A stretch of DNA of 64,000 nt, from positions 1-64,000 of the forward strand of contig QGGY01000017.1 of NCBI GenBank assembly GCA_003148945.1, written 5' to 3'. The position numbers were made by a program, and so were the translations under genes. The notes beneath the pieces are model-generated. The model did not search any database and was not told the origin of the DNA. It worked only from the letters and a program-made list of their open reading frames with translations. Numbering within the stretch: the first letter of the stretch is position 1; every line of letters starts with the position of its first letter. Positions 1 through 8,464 of this stretch are shown piece by piece. The DNA comes from Murimonas intestini (GTDB taxonomy: Bacteria > Bacillota > Clostridia > Lachnospirales > Lachnospiraceae).

Positions 1-37
1 CATCCAGTTTAAATTGTTTGTCATAGTGTTTTGTCAT
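1..37 (-). CDS. Partial start of a possible IS3-type transposase (cut by window edge)
   Basis: Only the first 12 codons lie inside the window, reading leftward from an ATG at 37. They give MTKHYDKQFKLD, which resembles the opening of many IS3-family OrfA proteins. A good ribosome site (GAAGGAGA on the minus strand, 45-53) precedes the start, so a translated gene is likely. The family call rests on a dozen residues and is tentative. Confidence 0.4.
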   Translation of the reverse strand, partial: MTKHYDKQFKLD

Positions 38-389
38 AATGAGATTCTCCTTCAGTGAGGTACCTATATTGTACCATGATTTTTCTAATGAGAAACTCTC
101 ATTTTGACTTGTACTATTTATATTCTAACACCAGTCTGAGGGGCGGTTGCATCGGCAAACGCACCGAGTTTCCGGCCGCCTTTCACGGTTCGAGCAGACT
201 TTGGAGCCTTAGAGTTTCACGACGCAGCGGTTCGGACTGAACCACGAAACCACCTGGCTGCCTCCCTGTCCCTTCCGCTGATTCACTACCTGCCGTGCAA
301 AGCGTCCTTCCGCCCTAATTCCCTAAACAGCCATACAATGTCCATCACACACGGACTTTGTCCGCTTTTCTGAATCCTGAAAAATTCGG
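38..389. other. Intergenic stretch without a recognisable gene
   Basis: About 350 bases between the leftward partial gene and the malic enzyme promoter. Short open frames exist, but none has a plausible ribosome site or protein-like composition. The base composition changes near 130-300 (more C and G), which could be debris of a mobile element end. No clear terminal inverted repeat was identified. A small inverted repeat, CGGAC-TTT-GTCCG, lies at 352-364 just upstream of the promoter. Confidence 0.4.
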
Positions 390-418
390 TTGCCTAATGG
401 AAGAATATAGCTTATAAT
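390..418 (+). promoter_or_regulatory. Sigma-A promoter for the malic enzyme gene
   Basis: A -35 TTGCCT (390-395) and a perfect -10 TATAAT (413-418) are separated by 17 bases, about 45 bases upstream of the malic enzyme start codon. Confidence 0.7.
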
Positions 419-462
419 GATGGAAGAAATTGATGCTAAGGGAAATGGAAGGAGTAAATACC

Positions 463-1635
463 ATGGATAAGAAAGAATTCGCATTACAGGAACATGAAAA
501 ATGGCAGGGTAAGATTGAAGTGATCAGCAGGTGCAAGGTGGAGACGCCGGAACAGCTTTCTGTTGCATATACGCCTGGTGTAGCTGAACCGTGCCTGAAA
601 ATATCAGAAGATGTGGATTTATCCTATAAGTATACACGCCGTCACAATATGGTCGCTGTTGTGACTGACGGTACGGCAGTGCTCGGCCTGGGTGATATCG
701 GACCGGAGGCAGGCATGCCTGTTATGGAAGGCAAGTGTGTGCTCTTCAAGGAGTTTGGCGGAGTAGATGCGTTCCCTCTGTGTGTGCGTAGCAAAGACGT
801 TGATGATATCGTCAAAACAGTAAGTCTTCTGGCAGGAAGCTTCGGCGGAGTTAACCTGGAAGATATTTCTGCACCAAGGTGTTTTGAAATTGAAAGAAAG
901 CTGAAAGAGTGCTGTGATATTCCAATTTTCCATGATGACCAGCACGGAACAGCAGTTGTCACTGTAGCTGCTATGATAAATGCATTAAAGCTTACAGGGC
1001 GTAAGCTGGAGGATATCAGAGTCGTGACATCAGGCGCCGGAGCGGCAGGTATCGCGATCATTAAGCTTCTTGTAAGCATGGGTCTTAAAAATGTCATCAT
1101 GTGCGACCGCACAGGCGCTATCTATGAAGGCAGAGAAGGTCTGAATGCAGAAAAAGAAGAGATGGCAAAGATAACAAATCTTGAGAAAAAAGCAGGCAGT
1201 CTGGCAGATATGCTTGTTGGGGCTGACGTATTTATCGGTGTATCAGCGCCGGGCACAGTGACTGAGGAAATGGTAAAGACAATGGCAAAGGATCCTATCC
1301 TCTTCCCGATGGCTAATCCTGTTCCGGAAATCATGCCGGATCTGGCAAAGGCAGCAGGCGCAGCCGTAGTCGGCACAGGACGCAGTGATTTCCCGAACCA
1401 GATCAACAATGTACTGGCATTCCCGGGAATATTCCGCGGTGCTCTGGATGTACGTGCAAAGGATATCAATGATGAGATGAAGCTGGCAGCAGCATACGCG
1501 ATCGCAGGCCTTGTATCAGACGAGGATTTGAATCCGGAGTACATTATTCCTAATCCATTTGATAAGAGAGTAGGAAAAGCAGTAGCGGAAGCAGTGGCAG
1601 AAGCTGCCAGGAATACAGGTGTGAACAGAATATAG
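463..1635 (+). CDS. NAD(P)-dependent malic enzyme
   Basis: A 390-residue cytoplasmic enzyme that oxidatively decarboxylates malate to pyruvate with reduction of NAD(P). Family landmarks are visible: YTPGVAEPC near residue 38, NLEDISAPRCFEIE, the metal-site region FHDDQHGTAVV, and a Rossmann glycine motif SGAGAAG. The length matches the short bacterial malic enzymes without a C-terminal phosphotransacetylase domain. The start was placed at ATG 463, preceded by GGAAGGAG with 8 to 9 bases of spacing. An in-frame ATG at 430 lies too close to the promoter and has no ribosome site. It is monocistronic, ending at a strong terminator. Cofactor preference (NAD or NADP) cannot be read by eye. Confidence 0.95.
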   Translation: MDKKEFALQEHEKWQGKIEVISRCKVETPEQLSVAYTPGVAEPCLKISEDVDLSYKYTRRHNMVAVVTDGTAVLGLGDIGPEAGMPVMEGKCVLFKEFGGVDAFPLCVRSKDVDDIVKTVSLLAGSFGGVNLEDISAPRCFEIERKLKECCDIPIFHDDQHGTAVVTVAAMINALKLTGRKLEDIRVVTSGAGAAGIAIIKLLVSMGLKNVIMCDRTGAIYEGREGLNAEKEEMAKITNLEKKAGSLADMLVGADVFIGVSAPGTVTEEMVKTMAKDPILFPMANPVPEIMPDLAKAAGAAVVGTGRSDFPNQINNVLAFPGIFRGALDVRAKDINDEMKLAAAYAIAGLVSDEDLNPEYIIPNPFDKRVGKAVAEAVAEAARNTGVNRI

Positions 1636-1643
1636 TATAGAAT

Positions 1644-1678
1644 GTAACTGAAATACTGTGAAGGTACTGAACAGTTAC
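1644..1678. repeat. GTAAC-ended palindromic element, copy 1
   Basis: GTAACTG at 1644-1650 is inverted as CAGTTAC at 1672-1678, with a core reading TGTGAAGGTACTGAA. Near-identical cores occur at 21714-21740 and 49157-49198, each between genes. It is probably a small dispersed repeat; whether it is mobile or structural is unknown. Confidence 0.6.
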
Positions 1679-1689
1679 CAAAAGTCCAT

Positions 1690-1727
1690 AAAGGGGATGC
1701 CGCTGATGAAGCCGGCATCCCTTTTAT
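1690..1727 (+). terminator. Rho-independent terminator after malic enzyme
   Basis: The stem AAGGGGATGCCG pairs with CCGGCATCCCTT around a short loop and runs into CTTTTATAT. Confidence 0.85.
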
Positions 1728-1814
1728 ATGTCTATTTGTACAACCCTCAGCATACACTTTACAAAGCTGGTAAGCCTTATGGAGGCCGGCAATAATTGCT
1801 AAGGAGTGAAGCGT

Positions 1815-4532
1815 GTGTTCGAAAAACTGACAATACAGGAGACGGTAAAGGAACTGCAGGGTGATGAAAAGAATGGACTTACAGACGAGGAGGCGCGAAT
1901 AAGACTGGACAGCCATGGCAGGAATGTCCTCAGAGAGGCGAAGAAAACAACTGTGGTGGGGGCATTTTTCGAACAGTTAAATGATCCCCTCATCTATGTG
2001 CTTCTGGCAGCGACAGTGATCTCTATACTGCTGGGAGAGATAAGCGATGCAGCCATTATTGTGACTGTGATCGTCTTAAATGCTGTAGTAGGTGTCATTC
2101 AGGAGGGAAAAGCGCAGAAGGCTCTTGATGCGCTGAAAAAACTGACAAGCCCCAGGGCTGTAGTTAAGCGCGGCGGAAAGCAGATGGAGATAGCTGCCTC
2201 AGAGCTTGTTCCGGGGGATCTTGTTTTTTTGGATGCCGGGCGGCAGGTGCCTGCAGATCTGAGGCTTCTTGACACTGTGAACCTGAAGATTGAAGAATCA
2301 GCCCTGACAGGGGAAACAGTTCCTGTTGAAAAGGATGCACACTTTACTGCAAGAGGAGAGCTTTCCATGGGGGACAGGGTGAATATGGCCTATATGTCCA
2401 CTGTGGTGACATACGGAAGAGGGGAAGGAATTGTCACTAATACGGGAATGGATACAGAGATCGGCAAAATTGCAGCGATCATCAATGAAGCTCCAAAGGA
2501 GATGACGCCGCTGCAGAGGCGCCTTGGGGATCTGGGAAAGCTGCTGAGTATCGTGGCTGTTGTGCTCTGTGTGGCCCTTTTTGGAATCGCCCTGCTTCAG
2601 AAGAGGGATGTGGCAGATATGTTCCTTACAGCTATCTCCCTGGCAGTAGCCGCAGTGCCTGAGGGACTGCCTGCTGTGGTTACGATTGTGCTGGCTCTCA
2701 GCGTGTCAAAGATGGTAAAGGTCAACACTATCGTGCGGAGACTGCCGTCAGTAGAGACACTTGGCGCTGTGAGTATTGTCTGTTCGGACAAGACAGGGAC
2801 ATTGACCCAGAATAAGATGACAGTGGCAAAATGCTTTGTTAACCTTCAGATGATGGACTCAGACCAGCTTAACCCGGACAGGCAGAAAGAATTTCTGGAA
2901 GGTATGACACTGTGCAATGACGGGGTATGTTCCGATGAGGAATGCATCGGGGAGCCCACAGAGCTGGCGCTTCTGGAGCTGTCAGGAAAATATCATATCA
3001 GGCGGGAGCAGCTGGAAAAAGCAAAGCCCAGAACGGATGAAAAGCCCTTTGATTCGAAAAGAAAGATGATGACTACCCAGCACCGGCAGGCGGGGGGATA
3101 TATCAATTATACGAAGGGAGCGCCTGACGAGGTACTAAAGCGCTGCACAAAGATGCTGCTGGATGGCAGGGAAGTCAGGATGACAGATGTATACAGACGG
3201 CAGATAGAGAAAGCCTCAGAGAGAATGTCAGCCCAGGCGCTCCGTGTGCTGGCTGTCTCGATGAAGAAAGATAAAAAGGATCTTCAGGAAAAGGACCTGA
3301 CCTTTATCGGGCTGACAGGAATGATCGACCCGCCCAGGCCGGAAGCAGCGGGCGCGGTAGAGAAATTCAGAAGCGCCGGCGTGACTACTGTCATGATAAC
3401 AGGCGACCATGTGGATACGGCCTTTGCCATTGCCCGTGATCTGGGCATTGCCAGGGAACAAAGCGAATGTCTGACGGGACCCCAGCTTTCTTCCATGACA
3501 GACGCAGAGCTGGCCGATGCCCTGGATAATGTGAGGGTGTTTGCCAGGGTATCCCCTGAGCATAAGGTCCGCATTGTCAAAGCACTGAAGGCAAAGGATA
3601 AAATAGTGGCTATGACAGGCGACGGAGTCAATGACGCCCCGTCTTTGAAAACTGCTGATATTGGAATTGCCATGGGTGTGTCAGGTACTGATGTGGCAAA
3701 AAATGCATCTGACATTATTCTGACAGATGATAACTTTGCTACTATAGAGAGAGCCATAGAAGAGGGGCGGGGGATATATGAGAATATAAAAAAATCCGTA
3801 CTGTTTCTCCTGTCCTCCAACTTCGGAGAAATCATTACTATGTTTCTGGCGATCATTGCAGGACTGGCCTCTCCGCTCAAGGCCAGCCATATCCTGTGGG
3901 TAAATCTGATAACAGATTCACTGCCTGCTCTGGCTTTGGGGGTGGATGAGAATGACAGAGAAGAACTTATGGAGAATCCGCCCAGAGACAGCAAAGAGAG
4001 CCTGTTTGCCGGAGGAGGGCTGGCGTGCACTCTGTTCTACGGATGCCTGATCGGTGCTGTGAGCCTGACGGCGTTTCTTATCCTGCCTCTCTCTGTACTG
4101 AGGGAAGGAAATATGGCATTTACAATTGCAAATATTGCAGAAGTGCTGAAGACTGAGGCGATCCTCAACCGGTCCCAGACATATGCGTTTACAGTACTGT
4201 GCCTGTCAGAGCTCTTCCATGCCGTGGGGATGAGGGATGTGGCAAAATCCGTCTTCAGAATGAACCATCTCTCCAACAAGCTGATGATAGGGGCATTTGT
4301 CATGGGATTTGTGCTTCAGGCAGCAGTTACGGAGATTCCGGCTCTTATAGGTGTATTCGGTACGGTAGCCCTATCCTTTGAAGAATGGGGAAATCTTATT
4401 TTCTTGGCAGCGTTTCCGCTTTTGGCACACGAGATATTTGTACTTGTCTCTCTGCTGAAAAGGAAGGGATCGCCCAAGGCCGGGTATAAGGCAGCAGCAA
4501 ATACAGTAATTACCTACTGGCAACGTATGTAA
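1815..4532 (+). CDS. Calcium-transporting P-type ATPase (type IIA, SERCA-like)
   Basis: A 905-residue membrane pump that uses ATP to export a cation, most likely Ca2+. Domains in order are an N-terminal cation-ATPase region, the actuator domain with the TGET loop, and the phosphorylation motif DKTGTLT with aspartate near residue 325. These are followed by the nucleotide domain, the hinge TGDGVNDAPSLK, and a C-terminal block of about six membrane helices. Calcium-site signatures are present in M4 (VAAVPEGLPA) and in M6 (NLITDSLPALALG, with the paired Asn and Asp). A GTG start at 1815 was preferred because AAGGAG lies 8 bases upstream; GTG 1806 overlaps that site. It stands alone between malic enzyme and a signalling gene. 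Ca2+ rather than Na+, K+ or Mn2+ is a family-based inference. Confidence 0.93.
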   Translation: MFEKLTIQETVKELQGDEKNGLTDEEARIRLDSHGRNVLREAKKTTVVGAFFEQLNDPLIYVLLAATVISILLGEISDAAIIVTVIVLNAVVGVIQEGKAQKALDALKKLTSPRAVVKRGGKQMEIAASELVPGDLVFLDAGRQVPADLRLLDTVNLKIEESALTGETVPVEKDAHFTARGELSMGDRVNMAYMSTVVTYGRGEGIVTNTGMDTEIGKIAAIINEAPKEMTPLQRRLGDLGKLLSIVAVVLCVALFGIALLQKRDVADMFLTAISLAVAAVPEGLPAVVTIVLALSVSKMVKVNTIVRRLPSVETLGAVSIVCSDKTGTLTQNKMTVAKCFVNLQMMDSDQLNPDRQKEFLEGMTLCNDGVCSDEECIGEPTELALLELSGKYHIRREQLEKAKPRTDEKPFDSKRKMMTTQHRQAGGYINYTKGAPDEVLKRCTKMLLDGREVRMTDVYRRQIEKASERMSAQALRVLAVSMKKDKKDLQEKDLTFIGLTGMIDPPRPEAAGAVEKFRSAGVTTVMITGDHVDTAFAIARDLGIAREQSECLTGPQLSSMTDAELADALDNVRVFARVSPEHKVRIVKALKAKDKIVAMTGDGVNDAPSLKTADIGIAMGVSGTDVAKNASDIILTDDNFATIERAIEEGRGIYENIKKSVLFLLSSNFGEIITMFLAIIAGLASPLKASHILWVNLITDSLPALALGVDENDREELMENPPRDSKESLFAGGGLACTLFYGCLIGAVSLTAFLILPLSVLREGNMAFTIANIAEVLKTEAILNRSQTYAFTVLCLSELFHAVGMRDVAKSVFRMNHLSNKLMIGAFVMGFVLQAAVTEIPALIGVFGTVALSFEEWGNLIFLAAFPLLAHEIFVLVSLLKRKGSPKAGYKAAANTVITYWQRM

Positions 4533-4586
4533 GAATCTGCTATACTGTACTAAAAGAATATAGCCAGGGTTACAGGGGGAGAGACA

Positions 4587-5888
4587 ATGAAAGTACAGCC
4601 GGAGGAGCAGATGATGAATCATACATTCTATTCCCTGCTAGATAATATGCATGCCATCATATATGTGACAGATATAGAGACGAATGAAATCTTATTTATG
4701 AGCAGGACCATGCAGGAAGAATTCGGTATTGCTGATCCACAGGGAAAGGTCTGCTGGGAAGTGATGGTCAGGGATATGGGCGGCCCCTGCCCGTTCTGTC
4801 CGGTGAAGAGGCTGAAAGAGCAGCTTGAGAGCGGAGAGAATGTATCGCAGATCGTCTGGGAAGAGAAGAACAGCCTGACAGGGCGGGTTTATGCTAATTA
4901 TGACAGTATTATAACCTGGGTGGACGGGAGAAAGGTACATCTCCAGCATTCAGTAGATGTGACAGACTATAAAAAGCTCAGGGTCCAGGCAAATGTTGAC
5001 GAATTGACAGGAATGTATAACAGAAGAGCGGGGAAAGAGCAGCTTGCCAGAAAGCTGCGGTATATGGAAGAACAGGACCTGTCAGGGACTATCTGTATGT
5101 ATGACTTAAATGAACTAAAAAAAATCAATGACTCATATGGGCATGTCCACGGCGACCGCGCCCTCGCGCTTATCGGGCGGGTTACGCTGGCCAATATCAG
5201 AGAAGAGGATCTGGCGTTCAGGCTGAGCGGGGATGAATTTGTAATTGTATTTGAGGGGCTGCACCTGCAGGAGGCAAGGGAAAAGGTAGAGGGGCTTCTT
5301 AAAGAAATATCGGAGGTTACGGTTCTGGAAAATATCCAGTATAAGCTGTCATTCTGTTATGGCCTTGTAGAATTTTCTGGCAGGGATGGCCACTCTTTGT
5401 CAGAGCTGATCTCCATGGCGGATGAGCAGATGTACTGCCAGAAGAGAGAATACCATATAAGGAAGGCTCAGGAGAGGCTGAAGATCAGCCCTGCGCAGCT
5501 GGAAAAGGAAATAGAGGAATTTGATTACGATAAGGAACATTTATATGATGCCCTGATCCAGGCCACTGATAATTACGTGTATGCTGGGAATATGAAGACA
5601 GGAACGTTCAGATATCCGCCTGCCATGGTTGCGGAATTTGATCTGCCGGGAGAAATTATTCCAAACGCGGCTGCAGTATGGGGACGCCTTATCCATCCGG
5701 AGGACAAGAAGGTATTTCTGGAAGCCAATCAGGTAGTGGCGGACGGCAGGGCTGAAGGCCATGATGTGCGCTACAGAGCTGTAAACAGGAAGGGTGAGTG
5801 GGTGCCCCTCAGGTGCACAGGACATCTCGTGCGTGATGAGTATGGCAGGCCGGATCTTTTTGCAGGTGTTATTTCTCATGTCCGGTAA
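4587..5888 (+). CDS. PAS-GGDEF-PAS diguanylate cyclase-like protein
   Basis: A soluble 433-residue signalling protein. An N-terminal PAS-like domain (about 10-130) contains a cysteine cluster CPFCPVK. A GGDEF domain (about 135-300) has the active-site motif SGDEF at 214-218, so synthesis of cyclic di-GMP is likely. Five residues before it is REED (205-208), fitting the RxxD product-inhibition site. The C-terminal part (about 315-433) is a second PAS/PAC domain ending in GVISHVR. In related proteins such a PAS unit is usually followed by another output domain, so this protein may be a shortened version. The start ATG follows AGGGGGAGAG. An extended -10 (TGCTATACT, 4538-4546) is a plausible promoter element. 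Confidence 0.9.
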   Translation: MKVQPEEQMMNHTFYSLLDNMHAIIYVTDIETNEILFMSRTMQEEFGIADPQGKVCWEVMVRDMGGPCPFCPVKRLKEQLESGENVSQIVWEEKNSLTGRVYANYDSIITWVDGRKVHLQHSVDVTDYKKLRVQANVDELTGMYNRRAGKEQLARKLRYMEEQDLSGTICMYDLNELKKINDSYGHVHGDRALALIGRVTLANIREEDLAFRLSGDEFVIVFEGLHLQEAREKVEGLLKEISEVTVLENIQYKLSFCYGLVEFSGRDGHSLSELISMADEQMYCQKREYHIRKAQERLKISPAQLEKEIEEFDYDKEHLYDALIQATDNYVYAGNMKTGTFRYPPAMVAEFDLPGEIIPNAAAVWGRLIHPEDKKVFLEANQVVADGRAEGHDVRYRAVNRKGEWVPLRCTGHLVRDEYGRPDLFAGVISHVR

Positions 5889-5930
5889 TGGACTGATGAT
5901 GTACAGAATATGAAAATAAATGGTGGCAGG

Positions 5931-5965
5931 TGCCGTATCCCGGTTTGGGGTGCGGCATTTTTATT
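5931..5965 (+). terminator. Rho-independent terminator after the GGDEF gene
   Basis: The arms TGCCGTATCCC and GGGGTGCGGCA form an imperfect stem followed by TTTTTATTT. Confidence 0.7.
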
Positions 5966-6020
5966 TCATAATAGACTTCTTTTCCTATGAAATAAAAATG
6001 ACAAAATTTACAAGAAAGGG

Positions 6021-6049
6021 TTGAAAAAAAGCAGATCATCTGTTAATAT
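6021..6049 (+). promoter_or_regulatory. Sigma-A promoter of the CO dehydrogenase operon
   Basis: TTGAAA (6021-6026) and TAATAT (6044-6049) are separated by exactly 17 bases, about 60 bases before the cooS start. Confidence 0.65.
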
Positions 6050-6054
6050 AATAA

Positions 6055-6069
6055 CAATAACTGTTATTG
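6055..6069. promoter_or_regulatory. Palindrome at the cooS transcription start, possible operator
   Basis: CAATAA-CTG-TTATTG is an interrupted palindrome beginning 6 bases after the -10 box, where a repressor would block initiation. The regulator is unknown. It does not match the Rex consensus (TTGTGA..TCACAA) or the Fnr/Crp consensus well. Confidence 0.4.
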
Positions 6070-6109
6070 ATAAATAAACATCATTTACATACCTAAGGAG
6101 GATAATTTC

Positions 6110-7993
6110 ATGAATCAGTGTTTTAGCTGCAATACCTGTAAAAGTGCCGATAAATGCCTGGAGGGTTATATCGCCGGCCTGCCTATGGAGACTTCCCACC
6201 ACAGGGTGGAGGGACAGAGCACAAAGTGCGGATTTGGATTAAAAGGAGTCTGCTGCCGCCTGTGCTCTAACGGACCGTGCAGGATCACCCCGAAGAGCCC
6301 AAGAGGGATCTGCGGCGCAAATGCAGATACGATCGTGGCCAGGAATTTTTTGAGGGCCGTGGCAGCGGGAAGCGGCTGTTATATCCATGTGGTTGAAAAC
6401 ACAGCCCTGAACCTGAAAAATGCTGCTGTGGCAAAAGCGCCTATAAAAGGAAAAGGAGCGTTAAAGCGCCTTGCGGAGGAATTCGGGATCACAGGGAGCG
6501 ACGAGCATGACCTGGCTTACAAGGTGGCAGATCTCGTTTTGAAAGATCTCTATAAACCGGAGTATGAGAAGATGGAGCTTGTTGAGAAGATGGCCTATAA
6601 GCCCAGATATGAGAAATGGAAAGAGCTGGGAATACTGCCGGGCGGAGCTAAATCAGAAGTTTTTGCAGGTGTGGTAAAATGTTCTACCAATCTGAATTCT
6701 GATCCTGTTGATATGCTGTTAAACTGCTTGAAACTGGGTATTTCCACCGGCCTGTACGGACTTACACTGACGAATCTTTTAAATGATGTGATGCTGGGAG
6801 AGCCGGAGATCAGAATGGCTCCTGTGGGACTTGGCGTGATCAACCCGGATTATATCAATATCATGATCACAGGGCATCAGCATTCCCTGTTTGTACACCT
6901 TCAGGAACGTCTGACCGATCCTGAAGTGACCGAGAAAGCAAAAGCTGCCGGTGCAAAAGGCTTTAAGCTTGTGGGATGTACATGTGTGGGACAGGATCTG
7001 CAGCTGAGAGGCGCCCACTATACAGAGATATTTGACGGACATGCAGGAAATAATTATACCAGTGAGGCTGTGCTGGCCACAGGAGCCATTGATGCAGTGC
7101 TCTCTGAGTTCAACTGTACTCTGCCTGGTATCGAACCTATATGTGATGAGCTGATGATCAAACAGATCTGTCTTGATGATGTGGCAAAGAAAGCTAATGC
7201 TGAACTGATGGAATATTCCTATGAGACAAGAGAAGAAAACAGTGACAAGATCATAGATGCGGTGATCGAGAGCTATAAGGCCAGGAGAGGGAATGTACCT
7301 GTGAACCTGCTGCCTGAACATGGAAATAAGAATACACTGACAGGTGTCAGCGAGATATCCCTGAAGGAATTCCTGGGAGGAAACTGGCAGCCTCTGCTGG
7401 ATCTTATAGTAGCAGGCAAGATCAAAGGTGTGGCAGGCGTTGTAGGATGCTCAAACCTCACTGCTCTGGGACATGATGTATGTACAGTCGAGCTTACAAA
7501 AGAGCTGATCAAGAGAGATATCATTGTGCTTTCAGCAGGATGCTCTTCAGGCGGTATTGAAAATGTCGGACTGATGAGGCCGGAAGCGGCTGAGCTGGCC
7601 GGAGACGGACTGAAGGAGGTCTGCAAATCACTGGGAATCGCTCCTGTACTTAATTTCGGACCATGCCTCGCGATCGGACGTCTGGAAATAGTGGCAACAG
7701 AGCTGGCCCAGGCGCTTAATATTGATATGCCGCAGCTGCCTCTTGTACTTTCAGCTCCCCAATGGCTGGAAGAGCAGGCCCTGGCTGACGGATGCTTTGG
7801 CCTGGCGCTGGGACTGCCTCTCCATCTTGGACAGCAGCCTTTCATTGCGGGCAGTGATCTGGCGGTGAAAGTGCTCACAGAAGACATGAAGCAGATTACA
7901 GGCGGACAGGTGATCGTAGAACTGGATCCTGTCAAAGCGGCCGATAAGATTGAAGCAGTCATAGACGACAAGAGAAAAGGGCTGAACATCTGA
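6110..7993 (+). CDS. cooS: Anaerobic carbon monoxide dehydrogenase catalytic subunit
   Basis: A 627-residue nickel-iron enzyme that interconverts CO and CO2. The D- and B-cluster cysteines appear as C40 and C48, then C49, C52, C57 and C68 in the CCRLCSNGPC...GICG block. C-cluster ligands are recognisable: the GHQH histidine near 256, VGCTCVG, FNCTLPG, VVGCSN, SAGCSS and FGPCLAIGR. Unusually, the protein opens with an extra cysteine run, MNQCFSCNTCKSADKC, not present in the classic enzymes I can recall. The start follows AAGGAGG. The gene is followed by cooF and a flavin oxidoreductase in one operon. No acetyl-CoA synthase or CooC insertase is present here, so the enzyme probably serves redox balance or CO oxidation rather than a local Wood-Ljungdahl cluster. 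Confidence 0.96.
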   Translation: MNQCFSCNTCKSADKCLEGYIAGLPMETSHHRVEGQSTKCGFGLKGVCCRLCSNGPCRITPKSPRGICGANADTIVARNFLRAVAAGSGCYIHVVENTALNLKNAAVAKAPIKGKGALKRLAEEFGITGSDEHDLAYKVADLVLKDLYKPEYEKMELVEKMAYKPRYEKWKELGILPGGAKSEVFAGVVKCSTNLNSDPVDMLLNCLKLGISTGLYGLTLTNLLNDVMLGEPEIRMAPVGLGVINPDYINIMITGHQHSLFVHLQERLTDPEVTEKAKAAGAKGFKLVGCTCVGQDLQLRGAHYTEIFDGHAGNNYTSEAVLATGAIDAVLSEFNCTLPGIEPICDELMIKQICLDDVAKKANAELMEYSYETREENSDKIIDAVIESYKARRGNVPVNLLPEHGNKNTLTGVSEISLKEFLGGNWQPLLDLIVAGKIKGVAGVVGCSNLTALGHDVCTVELTKELIKRDIIVLSAGCSSGGIENVGLMRPEAAELAGDGLKEVCKSLGIAPVLNFGPCLAIGRLEIVATELAQALNIDMPQLPLVLSAPQWLEEQALADGCFGLALGLPLHLGQQPFIAGSDLAVKVLTEDMKQITGGQVIVELDPVKAADKIEAVIDDKRKGLNI

Positions 7994-8015
7994 AGCAGAA
8001 AAGGAGGCATACCTG

Positions 8016-8462
8016 ATGAAGAGAATAATGATTGATGCGTCCAAATGCGACGGCTGCAAGAACTGCGCCCTTGCCTGTATGGACAGCCACCGCAGGGATG
8101 GTAAGGAAGGCGTGGAGACTCTCGACTTTAACAGTCCCATGACAGTTGCCAGAAATGAGATAGTATGCGGCGTAAATGGGGGCTACCTCCCCATGTTCTG
8201 CCGCCACTGTACGGAACCCGCATGTGCCAACAGCTGTATGAGCGGCGCGCTTCAGAAAGATGAAGAGACAGGACATGTAAAATATGATGAGGCAAAATGC
8301 GGTTCCTGTTTTATGTGTGTCATGAACTGCCCGTATGGAATCCCAAAGATCAGCGAAGACAGGACGAAGATCATCAAATGTGATTTCTGTAATGACAGGC
8401 CTGAAGGCCCGGCCTGCGTCCTTGCCTGTCCAAAGCAGGCAATCTATGTGGAGGAGGTATAG
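8016..8462 (+). CDS. cooF: CooF-like four-cluster ferredoxin
   Basis: A 148-residue electron carrier of the DMSO-reductase/hydrogenase iron-sulfur subunit type. It has four cysteine groups: CDGCKNCALAC near the N-terminus, CRHCTEPAC, CGSCFMCVMNCP, and CDFCNDRPEGPACVLAC. This fits four [4Fe-4S] clusters. It lies 22 bases after cooS with a good AAGGAGG site, and the next gene starts just past its stop codon. It should pass electrons from CooS to the flavin enzyme downstream. The naming relies on this gene order. Confidence 0.93.
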   Translation: MKRIMIDASKCDGCKNCALACMDSHRRDGKEGVETLDFNSPMTVARNEIVCGVNGGYLPMFCRHCTEPACANSCMSGALQKDEETGHVKYDEAKCGSCFMCVMNCPYGIPKISEDRTKIIKCDFCNDRPEGPACVLACPKQAIYVEEV

Positions 8463-8464
8463 TG

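Noticed and set aside
55-240. 61-residue open frame in the left intergenic region
   Set aside because: No ribosome site and no protein-like pattern; the composition changes abruptly in the middle.
1122-1916. 264-residue open frame on the minus strand
   Set aside because: It lies opposite the malic enzyme and the start of the ATPase, has no ribosome site and shows serine- and alanine-rich shadow composition.
3284-4030. 248-residue open frame on the minus strand
   Set aside because: Opposite the hinge and membrane parts of the P-type ATPase; shadow composition.
7273-8010. 245-residue open frame on the minus strand
   Set aside because: Antisense to the conserved C-cluster part of cooS; low-complexity serine/proline composition of a shadow frame.
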